Positions 35,373 through 44,810 of a stretch of 64,000 nucleotides of DNA are shown piece after piece. The position numbers and the translations under genes are program-made. Position 1 is the stretch's first letter. Every line of letters begins with the position of its first letter. The DNA is from Alphaproteobacteria bacterium. GTDB taxonomy: Bacteria; Pseudomonadota; Alphaproteobacteria; Micropepsales; Micropepsaceae. The notes below the pieces were generated by a model. It was not told where the DNA came from and did not search any database. It saw only the letters and a list, made by a program, of their open reading frames with translations. The stretch is from contig JAFKEW010000041.1 in NCBI GenBank assembly GCA_017308375.1, positions 124,001 through 188,000 of the forward strand. Direction: 5' to 3'.

Positions 35373-36143
35373 TCAGTTGCCGTTCGGGAACATGCGGGCG
35401 TTGCCCGGTTGGTAGCCGCTGCCCGGCGTCAAGAAGCGGCGGCGCTGTTCGCGCCCTTGCTCGGCCGCTGCCGCCCGCTCGGCATCAGACAGGCTTTGGG
35501 CGCGGCCATTGGCGGCGACGACGGCGGTGAGATCGGCGAGCTGCTGCGCCTGGAGCGCCAGGAGCTGATTGCCGGCCTGCGTCGCTTGCAGCGCGCCGGT
35601 GGCACCCTGGCTCTGGCCGACCAGCGCCGACATCTCGGTGCGGTTGGTGTCGATATTGCCGACGACGCCAGCCTGAACGCGCATGGCGTCCTGAAGGCCG
35701 CCTACGGTATTCTGCCAGCGTTCCCGCGCCTGCGCGACGAGCGCCTGATCGGAAGCCGACATCGACGCGTTGCCGTAGGTGGTCTGAAACGCACGGTCGA
35801 TCTGCTGGACGTTGAGGGCGATGCCCTGCGCTTGTTGCAGAAGCTGCTGGGTGCGCTGGACTGACTGCTGAAGCTGCTGAATCGATGAGTAAGGCAGGCT
35901 CGCGAGATTGCGGGCCTGGTTGATCAGCATGGTCGCTTCGTTCTGAAGCTGGGTGATCTGTTGATTGACCTGTTGAAGCGTGCGCGCCGCTGTCAGCACG
36001 TTCTGCGCGTAGTTGGTCGGATCGTAGACGATCCACTGTGCGGCGGCCGGCGGCGCGAAGACCGGCGACAGCGCGAGCGGCGCGGCCAGCATTGCGGCGG
36101 TCATGCGCAAGGCGCGCGAGCGGGAACGAATGGAACGGGTCAT
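35373..36143 (-). CDS. trbJ: P-type conjugative transfer protein TrbJ (VirB5-like)
   Basis: This 256-residue TrbJ is a VirB5-like minor pilus component carried to the periplasm. A signal peptide ends near residue 40 (LSPVFAPPAAAQWIVYDPTNYAQN), and the mature protein is rich in Gln and coiled-coil heptads (LQQVNQQITQLQNEATMLIN, SIQQLQQSVQRTQQLLQQAQ). The longer upstream frame overlaps trbE; ATG 36143 gives the ATGA overlap and the signal peptide. It lies between trbE and trbK-alt in normal order. Confidence 0.92.
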   Translation of the reverse strand: MTRSIRSRSRALRMTAAMLAAPLALSPVFAPPAAAQWIVYDPTNYAQNVLTAARTLQQVNQQITQLQNEATMLINQARNLASLPYSSIQQLQQSVQRTQQLLQQAQGIALNVQQIDRAFQTTYGNASMSASDQALVAQARERWQNTVGGLQDAMRVQAGVVGNIDTNRTEMSALVGQSQGATGALQATQAGNQLLALQAQQLADLTAVVAANGRAQSLSDAERAAAAEQGREQRRRFLTPGSGYQPGNARMFPNGN

Positions 36144-38596
36144 GGGTGTGCCTCCGGATCGGTTTGGGGGATGACGTTGGTGAGGTCGGCGATGAGATCG
36201 GCGGCCCAGCCGAGCCGGTTTTCGCCGAGCCACTCGGCGAGGAAGCCGTCTGTGCCGCTGCGGGCGTGAACCTCGGCGATCAAAGCCTGGTGCTGTTTCG
36301 ACGAGGCGGCGCAGAGCGCCAGCGCCACGTCCGACAGACCCAGCTCGAAGAGCCGGTTGCCGCGGCGGGACTGGCAGTAATAGTCGCGCTTAGGCATCGC
36401 TCGCGCGAGGATCTCGATCTGGCGATCGTTGAGGCCGAAGCGGCGATAGATGGCGGTGATCTGCGGCTCGATCGCGCGTTCATTGGGGAGCAGGATGCGG
36501 GTCTGGCAGCTCTCGATGATGGCCGGCGCGATCGCCGAGCCGTCGATGTCCGAGAGCGATTGGGTGGCGAAAATGACGCTCGCGTTCTTCTTGCGCAGCG
36601 TCTTCAGCCATTCACGGAGCTGGCCGGCGAACCCCTCGTCGTCCAGCGCGAGCCAGCCTTCGTCGACGATCAGCAGCGTCGGACGGCCGTCGAGGCGATC
36701 CTCGATGCGATGGAAGAGATAGGCGAGCACGGCGGCGGCGGCACCGGTGCCGATCAGGCCTTCGGTCTCGAAGACCTGAACATTGGCCTCGCCCAGATGC
36801 TCGGCCTCGGCGTCGAGCAGCCGGCCATAGGGGCCGCCAACACAGTATGGTCGCAGCGCCTGTTTCAGGTCGTGGGACTGAAGGAGAACCGACAGGCCTG
36901 TCAGGGTCCGTTCGCTGACTGGCGCGGAGGCCAGCGACGATAGCGCCGACCAGAGATGCTCCTTGACCTCGGGCGTGACCGCTACGCTCTCGCGACCCAG
37001 GATCGCGATCAGCCAGTCGGAGGCCCAGGCCCGCTCGGCGACATCGTCGATCCGAGCCAGCGGCTGAAGCGACACGCTTTCGTCAGCGCCTTCGGTCAGT
37101 CCGCCGCCGAGATCATGCCAGTCGCCGCGCATGGCGAGTGCGGCGGCGCGGATCGATCCGCCAAAGTCGAAGACAAAGACCTGGGATTGCGGATAGCGCC
37201 GGAATTGCAGCGCCATCAGCGCGAGCAGAACGGATTTGCCAGCGCCCGTGGGGCCGACGATCAGAGTATGGCCGACATCGCCGACATGGATAGAAAGCCG
37301 GAACGGGGTCGAGCCTTCGGTTCTGCCGTAAAGCAGTGGGGGTGCATCGAAGTGCTCGTCCCGTTCCGGTCCCGCCCACACCGCCGACAGCGGGATCATG
37401 TGAGCGAGATTCAATGTGCTGATGGGCGGCTGGCGGACGTTGGCATAGACATGGCCGGGCAATGAGCCCAGCCAGGCGTCGACGGCATTGATGGTCTCGG
37501 CCATCGCCGTGAAGTCACGGCCCTGAATGACCTTCTCGACCAGGCGCAGCTTCTCGGCGGCGATGCGCGGATCGTCGTCCCAGACCGTGATCGTCGCGGT
37601 GACATAGGCCTGGCCGGCATAGTCGGCGCCAAGCTCCTGCAACGCCATGTCGGCGTCGGCCGCCTTGTTCGCCGCATCGGTATCGACCAGTGCCGAAGCC
37701 TCGTTGGTCATTACCTCCTTGAGAATGGCGGCGATCGACTTGCGCTTGGCAAACCACTGGCGGCGGATCTTGGTGAGCAGCTTGGTCGCGTCGGTCTTGT
37801 CGAGCAGGACCGCCCGCGTCGACCAGCGATAGGGAAAGGCTAGGCGGTTCAGTTCGTCGAGAATGCCGGGCGTGGTCGCGGTCGGGAAGCCAACGATGGT
37901 GAGGATACGGACGTGGGCGTCGCCGAGCCGGGGCTCCAACCCGCCGGTCAGTGGCTGATCGGCGAGCAGCGCATCGAGGTACATCGGCGTCTCGGGCACG
38001 CGGACACGATGCCGCTTCGTCGAGACGGTCGAATGCAGGTAGGTCAGCGTCTCGCCGTCATCGAGCCACGCGCATTCCGGCATGAAGGCGTCGATGAGCT
38101 GGAGGATGCGATCGGTGCGGTCTGCGAAACCGCGGAGGATCTCGTGGGCGTCGACGCCGGCATGATCGCGGCCCTCGTAGAGCCAGGTCTCGGCGCGCGC
38201 GGCGTCCTCGGCCGGGGGCAGGTAGAGGAAGGTCAGGAAGTAGCTGGACTCGAAATGCGCGCCGGCCTCCTCGAAGTCGGCCTTGCGTTCGGCGTCGACC
38301 AGGGCGGATGCACTGTCGGCGAACATGCTGGCCGGATAGGTCGCCGCGCCATGGCGCTGCGCCTCCACGAAGATCGCCCAGCCGGAGCCGAGGCGACGAA
38401 AGGCGTTGTTGAGCCGTCCCGCGACGGCGACCAACTCGGCCGGCACGGCGCTGTCGAGGTCGGGGCCACGGAAGCGCGCGGTGCGCTGCAGGCTGCCGTC
38501 CTTGTTCAGCACGATCCCTTCGCCGACCAGAGCGACCCAGGGCAGGAAGTCGGCGAGCCGGGTGTTGCGGTCGCGATATTCGGCGAGGTTCATCAT
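36140..38596 (-). CDS. trbE: Conjugal transfer ATPase TrbE (VirB4-like)
   Basis: This 818-residue VirB4-family ATPase powers pilus biogenesis and substrate transfer at the inner membrane. The N-terminal CagE/TrbE domain spans about residues 1-400. The C-terminal RecA-like domain has the Walker A GPTGAGKS at 448-455 and a Walker B-like LLIVDEGWLAL, followed by the KKNASVIFATQSL sensor motif. Tandem ATGs begin the gene after a strong GAGGAGG site. Length is standard. Confidence 0.96.
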   Translation of the reverse strand: MMNLAEYRDRNTRLADFLPWVALVGEGIVLNKDGSLQRTARFRGPDLDSAVPAELVAVAGRLNNAFRRLGSGWAIFVEAQRHGAATYPASMFADSASALVDAERKADFEEAGAHFESSYFLTFLYLPPAEDAARAETWLYEGRDHAGVDAHEILRGFADRTDRILQLIDAFMPECAWLDDGETLTYLHSTVSTKRHRVRVPETPMYLDALLADQPLTGGLEPRLGDAHVRILTIVGFPTATTPGILDELNRLAFPYRWSTRAVLLDKTDATKLLTKIRRQWFAKRKSIAAILKEVMTNEASALVDTDAANKAADADMALQELGADYAGQAYVTATITVWDDDPRIAAEKLRLVEKVIQGRDFTAMAETINAVDAWLGSLPGHVYANVRQPPISTLNLAHMIPLSAVWAGPERDEHFDAPPLLYGRTEGSTPFRLSIHVGDVGHTLIVGPTGAGKSVLLALMALQFRRYPQSQVFVFDFGGSIRAAALAMRGDWHDLGGGLTEGADESVSLQPLARIDDVAERAWASDWLIAILGRESVAVTPEVKEHLWSALSSLASAPVSERTLTGLSVLLQSHDLKQALRPYCVGGPYGRLLDAEAEHLGEANVQVFETEGLIGTGAAAAVLAYLFHRIEDRLDGRPTLLIVDEGWLALDDEGFAGQLREWLKTLRKKNASVIFATQSLSDIDGSAIAPAIIESCQTRILLPNERAIEPQITAIYRRFGLNDRQIEILARAMPKRDYYCQSRRGNRLFELGLSDVALALCAASSKQHQALIAEVHARSGTDGFLAEWLGENRLGWAADLIADLTNVIPQTDPEAHP

Positions 38597-38608
38597 CGTC
38601 GTTCCTCC

Positions 38609-38890
38609 TCACACCGACAGGTGGCCGGGGATGCGCAGATGTTTGCGCACGACGTCGACGAACTGCGGATCGCGCTTGGCTGCCCAGACGGCGGCGAAAT
38701 GCCCGACGGCCCAAAGGCCCAGGCCGACCAGCCAAAGGCGAAGACCGAGGCCGAGCGCGGCTGCTAGCGTACCGTTGAGAATGGCAAGCGAGCGCGGGGC
38801 GCCGCCGAGCAGGATGTGCTCGGTCAGCGCCCGGTGAACCGGGACTGAGAAGCCCGGCAGTTCACCGCCGTGGTCGACACCATTGGCCAT
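38609..38890 (-). CDS. trbD: Conjugal transfer protein TrbD (VirB3-like)
   Basis: This 93-residue VirB3-type inner-membrane protein has one long hydrophobic stretch (LAAALGLGLRLWLVGLGLWAV) after a conserved N-terminus (PVHRALTEHILLGGAPRSLAI). It works together with the VirB4-type ATPase encoded 12 bp downstream. Its start overlaps the trbC stop by one base (TGATG). Confidence 0.9.
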   Translation of the reverse strand: MANGVDHGGELPGFSVPVHRALTEHILLGGAPRSLAILNGTLAAALGLGLRLWLVGLGLWAVGHFAAVWAAKRDPQFVDVVRKHLRIPGHLSV

Positions 38891-39222
38891 CAGACGAGCG
38901 CCCCTCCGCCGAACGAGAAGAAGGACAGGAAGAAGCTCGATGCGGCGAAGGCGATCGACAGGCCGAAAACGATCTGGATCAGCTTGCGCGCGCCGCCCGA
39001 GGTATCGCCGAAGGCCAGCGTCAAGCCGGTGATGATGATGATCATCACGGCGATAATCTTGGCGACCGGCCCCTCGATCGATTCAAGGATCGACTGAAGT
39101 GGCGCTTCCCATGGCATGGAGGAACCGGAGGCGTGGGCGGCCGGCGCAAGCGCGAGCGTGAGGAAGGTGACGGATACGGCTGTCGCGATATTGTGGCGGA
39201 TGCGCAGGGCGTGCTTGATCAT
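38890..39222 (-). CDS. trbC: TrbC/VirB2 family pilin
   Basis: This 110-residue pilin precursor has a long signal region (residues 1 to about 32, ending APAAHAS) and two hydrophobic segments (VAKIIAVMIIIITGLTLAF and IVFGLSIAFAASSFFLSFF). The mature subunit polymerises into the conjugative pilus and may be cyclised by a TraF-like peptidase, one of which is encoded in this ICE. The frame continues far upstream through trbB; ATG 39222 is fixed by ATGA overlap with the trbB stop. Confidence 0.92.
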   Translation of the reverse strand: MIKHALRIRHNIATAVSVTFLTLALAPAAHASGSSMPWEAPLQSILESIEGPVAKIIAVMIIIITGLTLAFGDTSGGARKLIQIVFGLSIAFAASSFFLSFFSFGGGALV

Positions 39223-40202
39223 GACGGGTCTCCTGTGAGGGGCTGGCTTGCGGGGGTGACGCGGTAGTCGCCGTCGGGGCCGAGGCCCTCGATGCGGGCG
39301 AGCTCGGCCAGGCGGCGCGACGCGCCCCGGCCCGAAAGCACGGCGACCAGATCGATCGTCTCGGCAATCAGCGGGCGCGGGACGGTGACGACCGCTTCCT
39401 GGATGAGCTGCTCCATGCGGCGCAGCGCGCCGATGGCAGTGCCGGCGTGGATGGTGCCGACGCCGCCGGGGTGGCCCGTCCCCCAGGCCTTCAGGAGGTC
39501 GAGCGCTTCGGAGCCGCGTACCTCGCCGATTGGGATGCGGTCGGGGCGCAGGCGCAGCGAAGAGCGGACGAGATCGGAGAGCGAGGCGACGCCGTCCTTG
39601 GTGCGCATCGCGACAAGGTTCGGCGCGGCGCATTGCAGCTCGCGCGTATCCTCGATCAGGACGACGCGGTCCGAGGTCTTCGAGACTTCGGCGAGCAGTG
39701 CATTGGTGAGCGTGGTCTTGCCGGTTGAGGTCCCGCCGGCGACGAGGATGTTGCGCCGCTCGCCGACCGCGATACGCAGGGCCTCGGCCTGATCAGCCTG
39801 CATGATGCCTGCGGCGACGTAGTCGTCGAGCGTAAACACCGCGACCGCGGGCTTGCGGATGGCGAAGGCGGGCGCCGACACGACCGGGGGCAATAGCCCC
39901 TCGAACCGCTCCCCCGTTTCGGGCAGCTCGGCCGAGACACGCGGGGCGCCGGGATGAACCTCGGCGCCGACGTGGTGTGCGACTAGCCGGATGATCCGCT
40001 CGCCGTCAGACGGCGACAGCCGCTCACCCGTATCGGAGAGTCCTTCGGAGAGACGGTCGACCCAGAGCCGCCCATCGGGGTTGAGCATCACCTCGACGAT
40101 CGCGGAATCTTCCAGAAACGTGGCGATCGCCGGCCCGAGGGCCGTGCGCAGCATGCGCGCACCGCGAAGGACCGCCTCCGATTTCTGGTGAGTTGCCGCC
40201 AC
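39219..40202 (-). CDS. trbB: Conjugal transfer ATPase TrbB (VirB11-like)
   Basis: This 327-residue hexameric secretion ATPase of the VirB11/TrbB family has Walker A GGTSTGKT at 156-163, preceded by the N-terminal domain ([19 protein letters not shown]). An Asp box [12 protein letters not shown] and a [14 protein letters not shown] motif follow. It is the first gene of the trb operon, with a GTG start and 169 bp of untranslated sequence to the CopG-type gene, which may hold the trb promoter. Confidence 0.95.
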   Translation of the reverse strand: MAATHQKSEAVLRGARMLRTALGPAIATFLEDSAIVEVMLNPDGRLWVDRLSEGLSDTGERLSPSDGERIIRLVAHHVGAEVHPGAPRVSAELPETGERFEGLLPPVVSAPAFAIRKPAVAVFTLDDYVAAGIMQADQAEALRIAVGERRNILVAGGTSTGKTTLTNALLAEVSKTSDRVVLIEDTRELQCAAPNLVAMRTKDGVASLSDLVRSSLRLRPDRIPIGEVRGSEALDLLKAWGTGHPGGVGTIHAGTAIGALRRMEQLIQEAVVTVPRPLIAETIDLVAVLSGRGASRRLAELARIEGLGPDGDYRVTPASQPLTGDPS

Positions 40203-40371
40203 GTCGTCCCCGTTCTCTTGCGGGTCCGCGATGCGCGGCCCTGGATCGGGGATGAGTAGAAGAGGCAGAAATCATGGCCTGACAACAACCATCGTGTGGC
40301 AGTCGTACTGTGGCGTACAAAGACAGGGAAACGGCGGAACGTCCGATTACTTGTGTAGCGTAGATCAGTGA

Positions 40372-40806
40372 TTATTCCGCGTCGCGCGCGGGCGGGATAT
40401 CTTCCGAAATCTCCTGCCTGAGCTTCGGTCCGTGTGCGAGTCGGCGGCCGAGGGCCGTCACGAAGGCTTCGTAGCGTTCCCCCGCCTTGGCGCGTGCCGC
40501 GATCTGCGCTGGCTCCGGCAACGGCGGATTGGAGGTCAGCCAGAAGCGAATGAACACTGCGAGCGTCTCGACCGATATGCCAAGGTCGCGCTCCATGCGC
40601 GCCATGCGCCGGTCGAGCTGATCGAGGCGCTTCGTCGTCGCTGCCTCCTGCCGTTCGGCGGCGTCTGGCGAGAGGAACGACGCGATGCCGGCCTCGGCGA
40701 CGAGCGACAGGGACAGGTCGCGCCGCGCGGCGTGCGCTGCTAGCGCCTTCATGACATCCGGTTCGAGATAGACGGAGAGGCGTTGCTTCTTTGGAGGCTT
40801 GATCAC
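40372..40806 (-). CDS. Ribbon-helix-helix (CopG-type) regulator linked to traG
   Basis: This 144-residue protein has a ribbon-helix-helix N-terminus (KKQRLSVYLEPDVMKALAAHAARRDLSLSLVAE) followed by a coiled-coil-prone region (RLDQLDRRMARMERDLGIS) and a C-terminal segment of unknown role. It sits between traG and trbB, as in related ICEs, where it is thought to regulate transfer genes or assist the relaxase. It starts with GTG ten bases after the traG stop. Confidence 0.82.
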   Translation of the reverse strand: MIKPPKKQRLSVYLEPDVMKALAAHAARRDLSLSLVAEAGIASFLSPDAAERQEAATTKRLDQLDRRMARMERDLGISVETLAVFIRFWLTSNPPLPEPAQIAARAKAGERYEAFVTALGRRLAHGPKLRQEISEDIPPARDAE

Positions 40807-40815
40807 CGGCGCCTC

Positions 40816-42801
40816 CTACAGTTCGATGCCGTCGCCCGGATCGAGCGAGGCCTGGCGAGCGACCTGCCGCATGGTCTGCGTCATACGGCGGAGGCGGGCG
40901 GCATCCTCTTCGACGTCATCCCGGGGATCGATCTCGAACTCGTTTTGGATCACCGGCTTTCGCTCGACCGTCTTCGTGCGGCTCAGTTCGGGCTGATGGC
41001 GGCGTTCGGAGTCCGTCGGATCGTCATCGGCCACGTCATCCGCGGCGATGGGCGTGGTCAGCACCGGGCGTTCGGGCAAAGCCAGCGCGCTCCAATCGTC
41101 GGCGCGAGCGCTGGTGGGCTTCGTGAGTGCGGGTGGCGTGAGGACGCGCTCCTGAAGCCGACGATCCTCGTAGTAGCGAGCCTTTTTCGCTCGGATCGGC
41201 GGGATACCGGCGACCATGACGATCTCGTCGGAAGGCGGGAGCTGCATGATCTCGCCTGGCGTGAGAAGTTGCCGCGCGGTTTCCGAGCGGGAGACCATCA
41301 TATGGCCGAGCCAGGGCGACAGCCGGTGGCCGGCATAGTTCTTCATCGCCTTCATCTCGGTGGCGGTGCCGAGCGCGTCCGAAACGCGCTTGGCGGTACG
41401 CTCGTCGTTGGTCGCGAAGCTCACGCGCACATGGCAGTTGTCGAGGATCGAGTTGTTTGGGCCGTAGGCCTTCTCGATCTGATTCAGCGACTGGGCGATG
41501 AGAAATGCCTTCAGGCCGTAGCCCGCCATGAACGCCAGCGCGCTCTCGAAGAAGTCGAGCCGGCCGAGCGCCGGGAACTCGTCGAGCATGAGCAGCAAAC
41601 GGTGACGGTTGCCCTTCGCCTGCAAATCCTCGGTCAACCTGCGCCCGACCTGATTCAGGATCAGGCGGATCAGCGGCTTGGTCCGGTTGATGTCGGATGG
41701 CGGCACCACGAGGTAGAGCGTGGTCGGATGCTTCCCGCCGACCACGTCGGCGATGCGCCAATCGCAGCGGCGGGTGACTTCCGCGACCACGGGGTCGCGG
41801 TAGAGGCCAAGGAACGACATCGCGGTCGACAGCACACCGGAGCGCTCGTTGTCGGATTTGTTGAGCAACTCGCGCGCGGCGCTGGCGATCACCGGATGCG
41901 GGCCGGCCTCACCGAGATGCGCCGTCTTCATCATCGCTGCGAGGGTCGACTCGATCGGCCGCTTGGGATCGGACAGAAAGGCGGCGACGCCGGCCAGGGT
42001 CTTATCGCGCTCCGCGTAGAGGACGTGCAGGATCGCGCCGACCAAGAGCGCGTGGGATGTTTTCTCCCAGTGGTTTCGCTTCTCGAGCGAGCCCTCCGGG
42101 TCGACAAGGATGTCGGCGATGTTCTGCACGTCGCGGACTTCCCATTCGCCACGCCGAACCTCTAGCAGCGGATTGTAGGCCGCGGATTTCGAGTTGGTCG
42201 GATCAAACAGCAGCACGCGGCCGTGGCGGGCGCGATAGCCGGCGGTCAGCGTCCAGTTCTCGCCCTTGATGTCGTGAACGATCGCCGAGCCCGGCCAGGT
42301 CAATAGCGAAGGCACAACTAGGCCCACGCCCTTGCCGGAACGGGTCGGCGCGAAGCACAGCACATGCTCCGGACCGTCATGGCGAAGGTACTCGCGCTCA
42401 TGCTTGCCGAGTACGACGCCGTCCGGACCGAGCAGGCCGGCGGCCTTCACCTCATCCGGCCGCGCCCATCGAGCCGAGCCGTAGGTCTCGACGTTCTTCG
42501 CCTCACGCGCCCGCCACACGGACATGCCGATGGCGACGGCGATGGACATGAAGCCGCCGGATGCGGCGATATAGGCGCCTTCGACGAAGATCGGCGGCGC
42601 ATAGGCGTCGTAGAAATACCACCACCAGAAGAAAGCCGGCGGATAGTAGATCGGCCATCCGGCGAGCTCGAACCACGGCACGCCGAGCTGAGGCTGGAAG
42701 CCGAGACGATAGGCCGTCCATTGCGTTGCGCCCCAGGTCGTCATCAGCACGATCAGGAAGACGGTGAGGATCTGGCCCCAGAGGATTTTGGTCGCCGACA
42801 T
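40816..42801 (-). CDS. traG: Type IV coupling protein TraG (VirD4-like)
   Basis: This 661-residue coupling protein brings the relaxase-DNA complex to the channel. Two N-terminal membrane segments (ILTVFLIVLMTTWGATQW and PPAFFWWWYFYDAY/FMSIAVAIGMSVW) precede the ATPase domain, with Walker A APTRSGKG at 151-158 and Walker B LLLMLDEFPALGRLDF. AAGGAG eight bases before ATG 42801 decides against an upstream GTG. It lies between the relaxase and the CopG-type gene. Confidence 0.95.
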   Translation of the reverse strand: MSATKILWGQILTVFLIVLMTTWGATQWTAYRLGFQPQLGVPWFELAGWPIYYPPAFFWWWYFYDAYAPPIFVEGAYIAASGGFMSIAVAIGMSVWRAREAKNVETYGSARWARPDEVKAAGLLGPDGVVLGKHEREYLRHDGPEHVLCFAPTRSGKGVGLVVPSLLTWPGSAIVHDIKGENWTLTAGYRARHGRVLLFDPTNSKSAAYNPLLEVRRGEWEVRDVQNIADILVDPEGSLEKRNHWEKTSHALLVGAILHVLYAERDKTLAGVAAFLSDPKRPIESTLAAMMKTAHLGEAGPHPVIASAARELLNKSDNERSGVLSTAMSFLGLYRDPVVAEVTRRCDWRIADVVGGKHPTTLYLVVPPSDINRTKPLIRLILNQVGRRLTEDLQAKGNRHRLLLMLDEFPALGRLDFFESALAFMAGYGLKAFLIAQSLNQIEKAYGPNNSILDNCHVRVSFATNDERTAKRVSDALGTATEMKAMKNYAGHRLSPWLGHMMVSRSETARQLLTPGEIMQLPPSDEIVMVAGIPPIRAKKARYYEDRRLQERVLTPPALTKPTSARADDWSALALPERPVLTTPIAADDVADDDPTDSERRHQPELSRTKTVERKPVIQNEFEIDPRDDVEEDAARLRRMTQTMRQVARQASLDPGDGIEL

Positions 42802-42826
42802 GGCGGGCACTCCTTTCTTGCTTGGG

Positions 42827-44566
42827 CTACATGTCGAGGCCGCGATTGCGGCCGAAGCTCCAATCGACGCCGCCGCCTCCCCGCGAGACGCCGGAGACGT
42901 GCTGGCCGAGCTGACGTTCGAGGGAGGGCGACCAGGGCACGAGCTGGAAGCCGAGGCCGTCGTCGATCATGGCGAAGCGGCCCGACGCGAGCGCAAAGCG
43001 CTGGCGATAGGTGCCCGCCACATACTCGCCCGCTGCGGCCTTCGAGAATTGCCGGCCGGTCTCGGCCGCAAGCTTCTCGCCGAGCGCTTCGACCTCCCGC
43101 TGGCGCAAGGTTTCGATCAGCCCCGGCGAGAAGCTGACGCCGCGCGTCTGCCGCTCAGCGAGCCCCTGGTTGATGAGATGATCGGCGCGGCGGTCCATCG
43201 CCTGGCACACCTCCGCTCCGAAGCCGCCACCGCCGAGCGCAACCGGCTCGCGGGCGATGGCCTGCCGGTCTAGCCAGGTTGCGCCGGTCGCATGAACCTG
43301 CCGCTCGATGTCGAGATCAGAGCGGACGGCGAGAGCGACGCGGCGGCGTCCCTGTGCATCGTCGAACTTGCGCAACTCGACGATCGAACCCGGCGCGCTG
43401 TCGCCGGCGGCATCGAGATCGGAAAACTTGATGTGATGGGTGCGCCCGTCGGTGCCGTCGACCACGGCATAGGCCGTACCCTTCAGTTCGTCGTCGAGAC
43501 CGCGATCGACCAACCGGCCGATAACAGGATCGTCGATGCTCTCGCCGGCGAGCACATAGCTCGCGGCGCCGCGCTCTATGCCGCGTTCGGTCAGTCCGCG
43601 GTGGATGCGTTTGATGATATCGCCGCGCTCGCCGAGCGCGCGCAGTGTTTTTTCGGCATTCTCGGATACAATCCACTCGCCGGGACCGACCTGATCCGCG
43701 AGGCCAAGCGTCTCCAACTTACGCAGCCGGCCGACCTTCATCGCGTGGAATTCGTCCGGCTGGCGATCGGGATGTGGCGCGAGGTCGGCGACGCCGGAGC
43801 GGTAGCTGTCGCGGGCGATCTGGCGATCGAGATCGGTCCAGCGCTCCGCGCCGACCTGTCGCTCAAGGTTGCGGCGGATCTCGTGGTCCGTGCGCGGCCC
43901 CAGCTCCTGGGTGACGAGATCCTGCGCGCGGGCGCGCATGCCTTCCTTGATGTAGTCGCGCGAGATCACGAGGTCCTGGCCGTCGTCCGTCCGACCCCGC
44001 AGGATGATGTGGACGTGGGGATTGTCGGTGTTCCAGTGATCGACGCCGACCCAGTCGAGCTTGGTGCCGAGGTCCTTCTCCATCTGACCCATCAACTCGC
44101 GTGCGAAGGTCTTGAGGTCGGACATCTCCGTCGCGTCCTCGGGCGAGACGATGAACCGGAAGTGATGCCGGTCGTCCTGGGTGCGCTCGGCAAAGGCCTT
44201 CGGATCGGCGTCCTCGGTCTCGGGGCCGAACAGGTGGGCCTTCTCCCCATCCCGGGTGACGCCCTCGCGGCGGAGATAGCTCAGGTGGGACGCGAGCGGC
44301 GCGGCCCGCGCACTATGACGGACGACGCGGGTCTTGATGACCGTGTTGCGCGATCGGCTCGTGAGAAGACGATTGGCCTGCACCGTCGCGCGGTGCCCGC
44401 GCCCGAACCGCGAGCGGTTGCCCTTGCTGATCTGGCCAGAGCGCGAGACGCGGCCGCCGGCCCGCTGTGCGGCCGCGAGCGCTTGGGCGATGAAGGGCCG
44501 TGCAGCTTGAGCGCGGGTCGAGCGGATGCGGCCAGGCCGGATGCGGAAATCGTCCTCGCCGCTCAT
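42827..44566 (-). CDS. Relaxase/mobilization nuclease with DUF3363 domain
   Basis: This 579-residue relaxase nicks the transfer origin and pilots the strand. The basic N-terminus is followed by the VirD2-like domain. The HUH metal site is NPHVHIIL at 182-189 (His184, His186) with His177 nearby, and a candidate catalytic Tyr is Tyr98 in SHLSYLRREG. The C-terminal half is the DUF3363 region found in rlxS-type relaxases. The frame is open upstream, but ATG 44566 (MSGEDDFRIRPGRIRS) matches the family. The oriT is probably in the non-coding stretch just upstream. Confidence 0.9.
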   Translation of the reverse strand: MSGEDDFRIRPGRIRSTRAQAARPFIAQALAAAQRAGGRVSRSGQISKGNRSRFGRGHRATVQANRLLTSRSRNTVIKTRVVRHSARAAPLASHLSYLRREGVTRDGEKAHLFGPETEDADPKAFAERTQDDRHHFRFIVSPEDATEMSDLKTFARELMGQMEKDLGTKLDWVGVDHWNTDNPHVHIILRGRTDDGQDLVISRDYIKEGMRARAQDLVTQELGPRTDHEIRRNLERQVGAERWTDLDRQIARDSYRSGVADLAPHPDRQPDEFHAMKVGRLRKLETLGLADQVGPGEWIVSENAEKTLRALGERGDIIKRIHRGLTERGIERGAASYVLAGESIDDPVIGRLVDRGLDDELKGTAYAVVDGTDGRTHHIKFSDLDAAGDSAPGSIVELRKFDDAQGRRRVALAVRSDLDIERQVHATGATWLDRQAIAREPVALGGGGFGAEVCQAMDRRADHLINQGLAERQTRGVSFSPGLIETLRQREVEALGEKLAAETGRQFSKAAAGEYVAGTYRQRFALASGRFAMIDDGLGFQLVPWSPSLERQLGQHVSGVSRGGGGVDWSFGRNRGLDM

Positions 44567-44810
44567 GGCCGAGGCCCCGCACATCGCGCAATCGCGCGGA
44601 AATCCTTGGCGGAACGGCGAATGCGCAGGCTGCGCCAATCAGGCGCACCTCGCGCAGATGCGCCATAATTCACTGAAAACACACGACCGCACCAAGCCGC
44701 ACATCGCGCGCTTTTATCTCGCCATCGTGCGGTTGTGCTGGCTGCTCCTCCTCTCCGGACCGCCCTTCGTCCGCCAGACCACGCCACAATGCGAACGGGT
44801 GCGAACGCGG
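44567..44810. other. Non-coding stretch upstream of the relaxase, possible oriT region
   Basis: These 244 bp hold no gene that I can support. They contain short inverted arms, for example CCGCAC (44697-44702) with GTGCGG (44727-44732) and several GGCGCA/TGCGCC pairs near 44,630-44,665. Origins of transfer often lie beside the relaxase gene, so this is the natural place to look, but no nick-site consensus is recognisable to me. Confidence 0.3.

Noticed and set aside
40783..42165. 460-codon plus-strand frame opposite traG
   Set aside because: It is antisense to an unmistakable coupling protein and has no recognisable domain.
43292..44668. 458-codon plus-strand frame opposite the relaxase
   Set aside because: The relaxase on the other strand has clear HUH motifs; this frame has none.
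44590..44740. oriT nick site upstream of the relaxase
   Set aside because: Short inverted arms exist, but no recognised nick consensus could be matched, so it is left as a possible region only.
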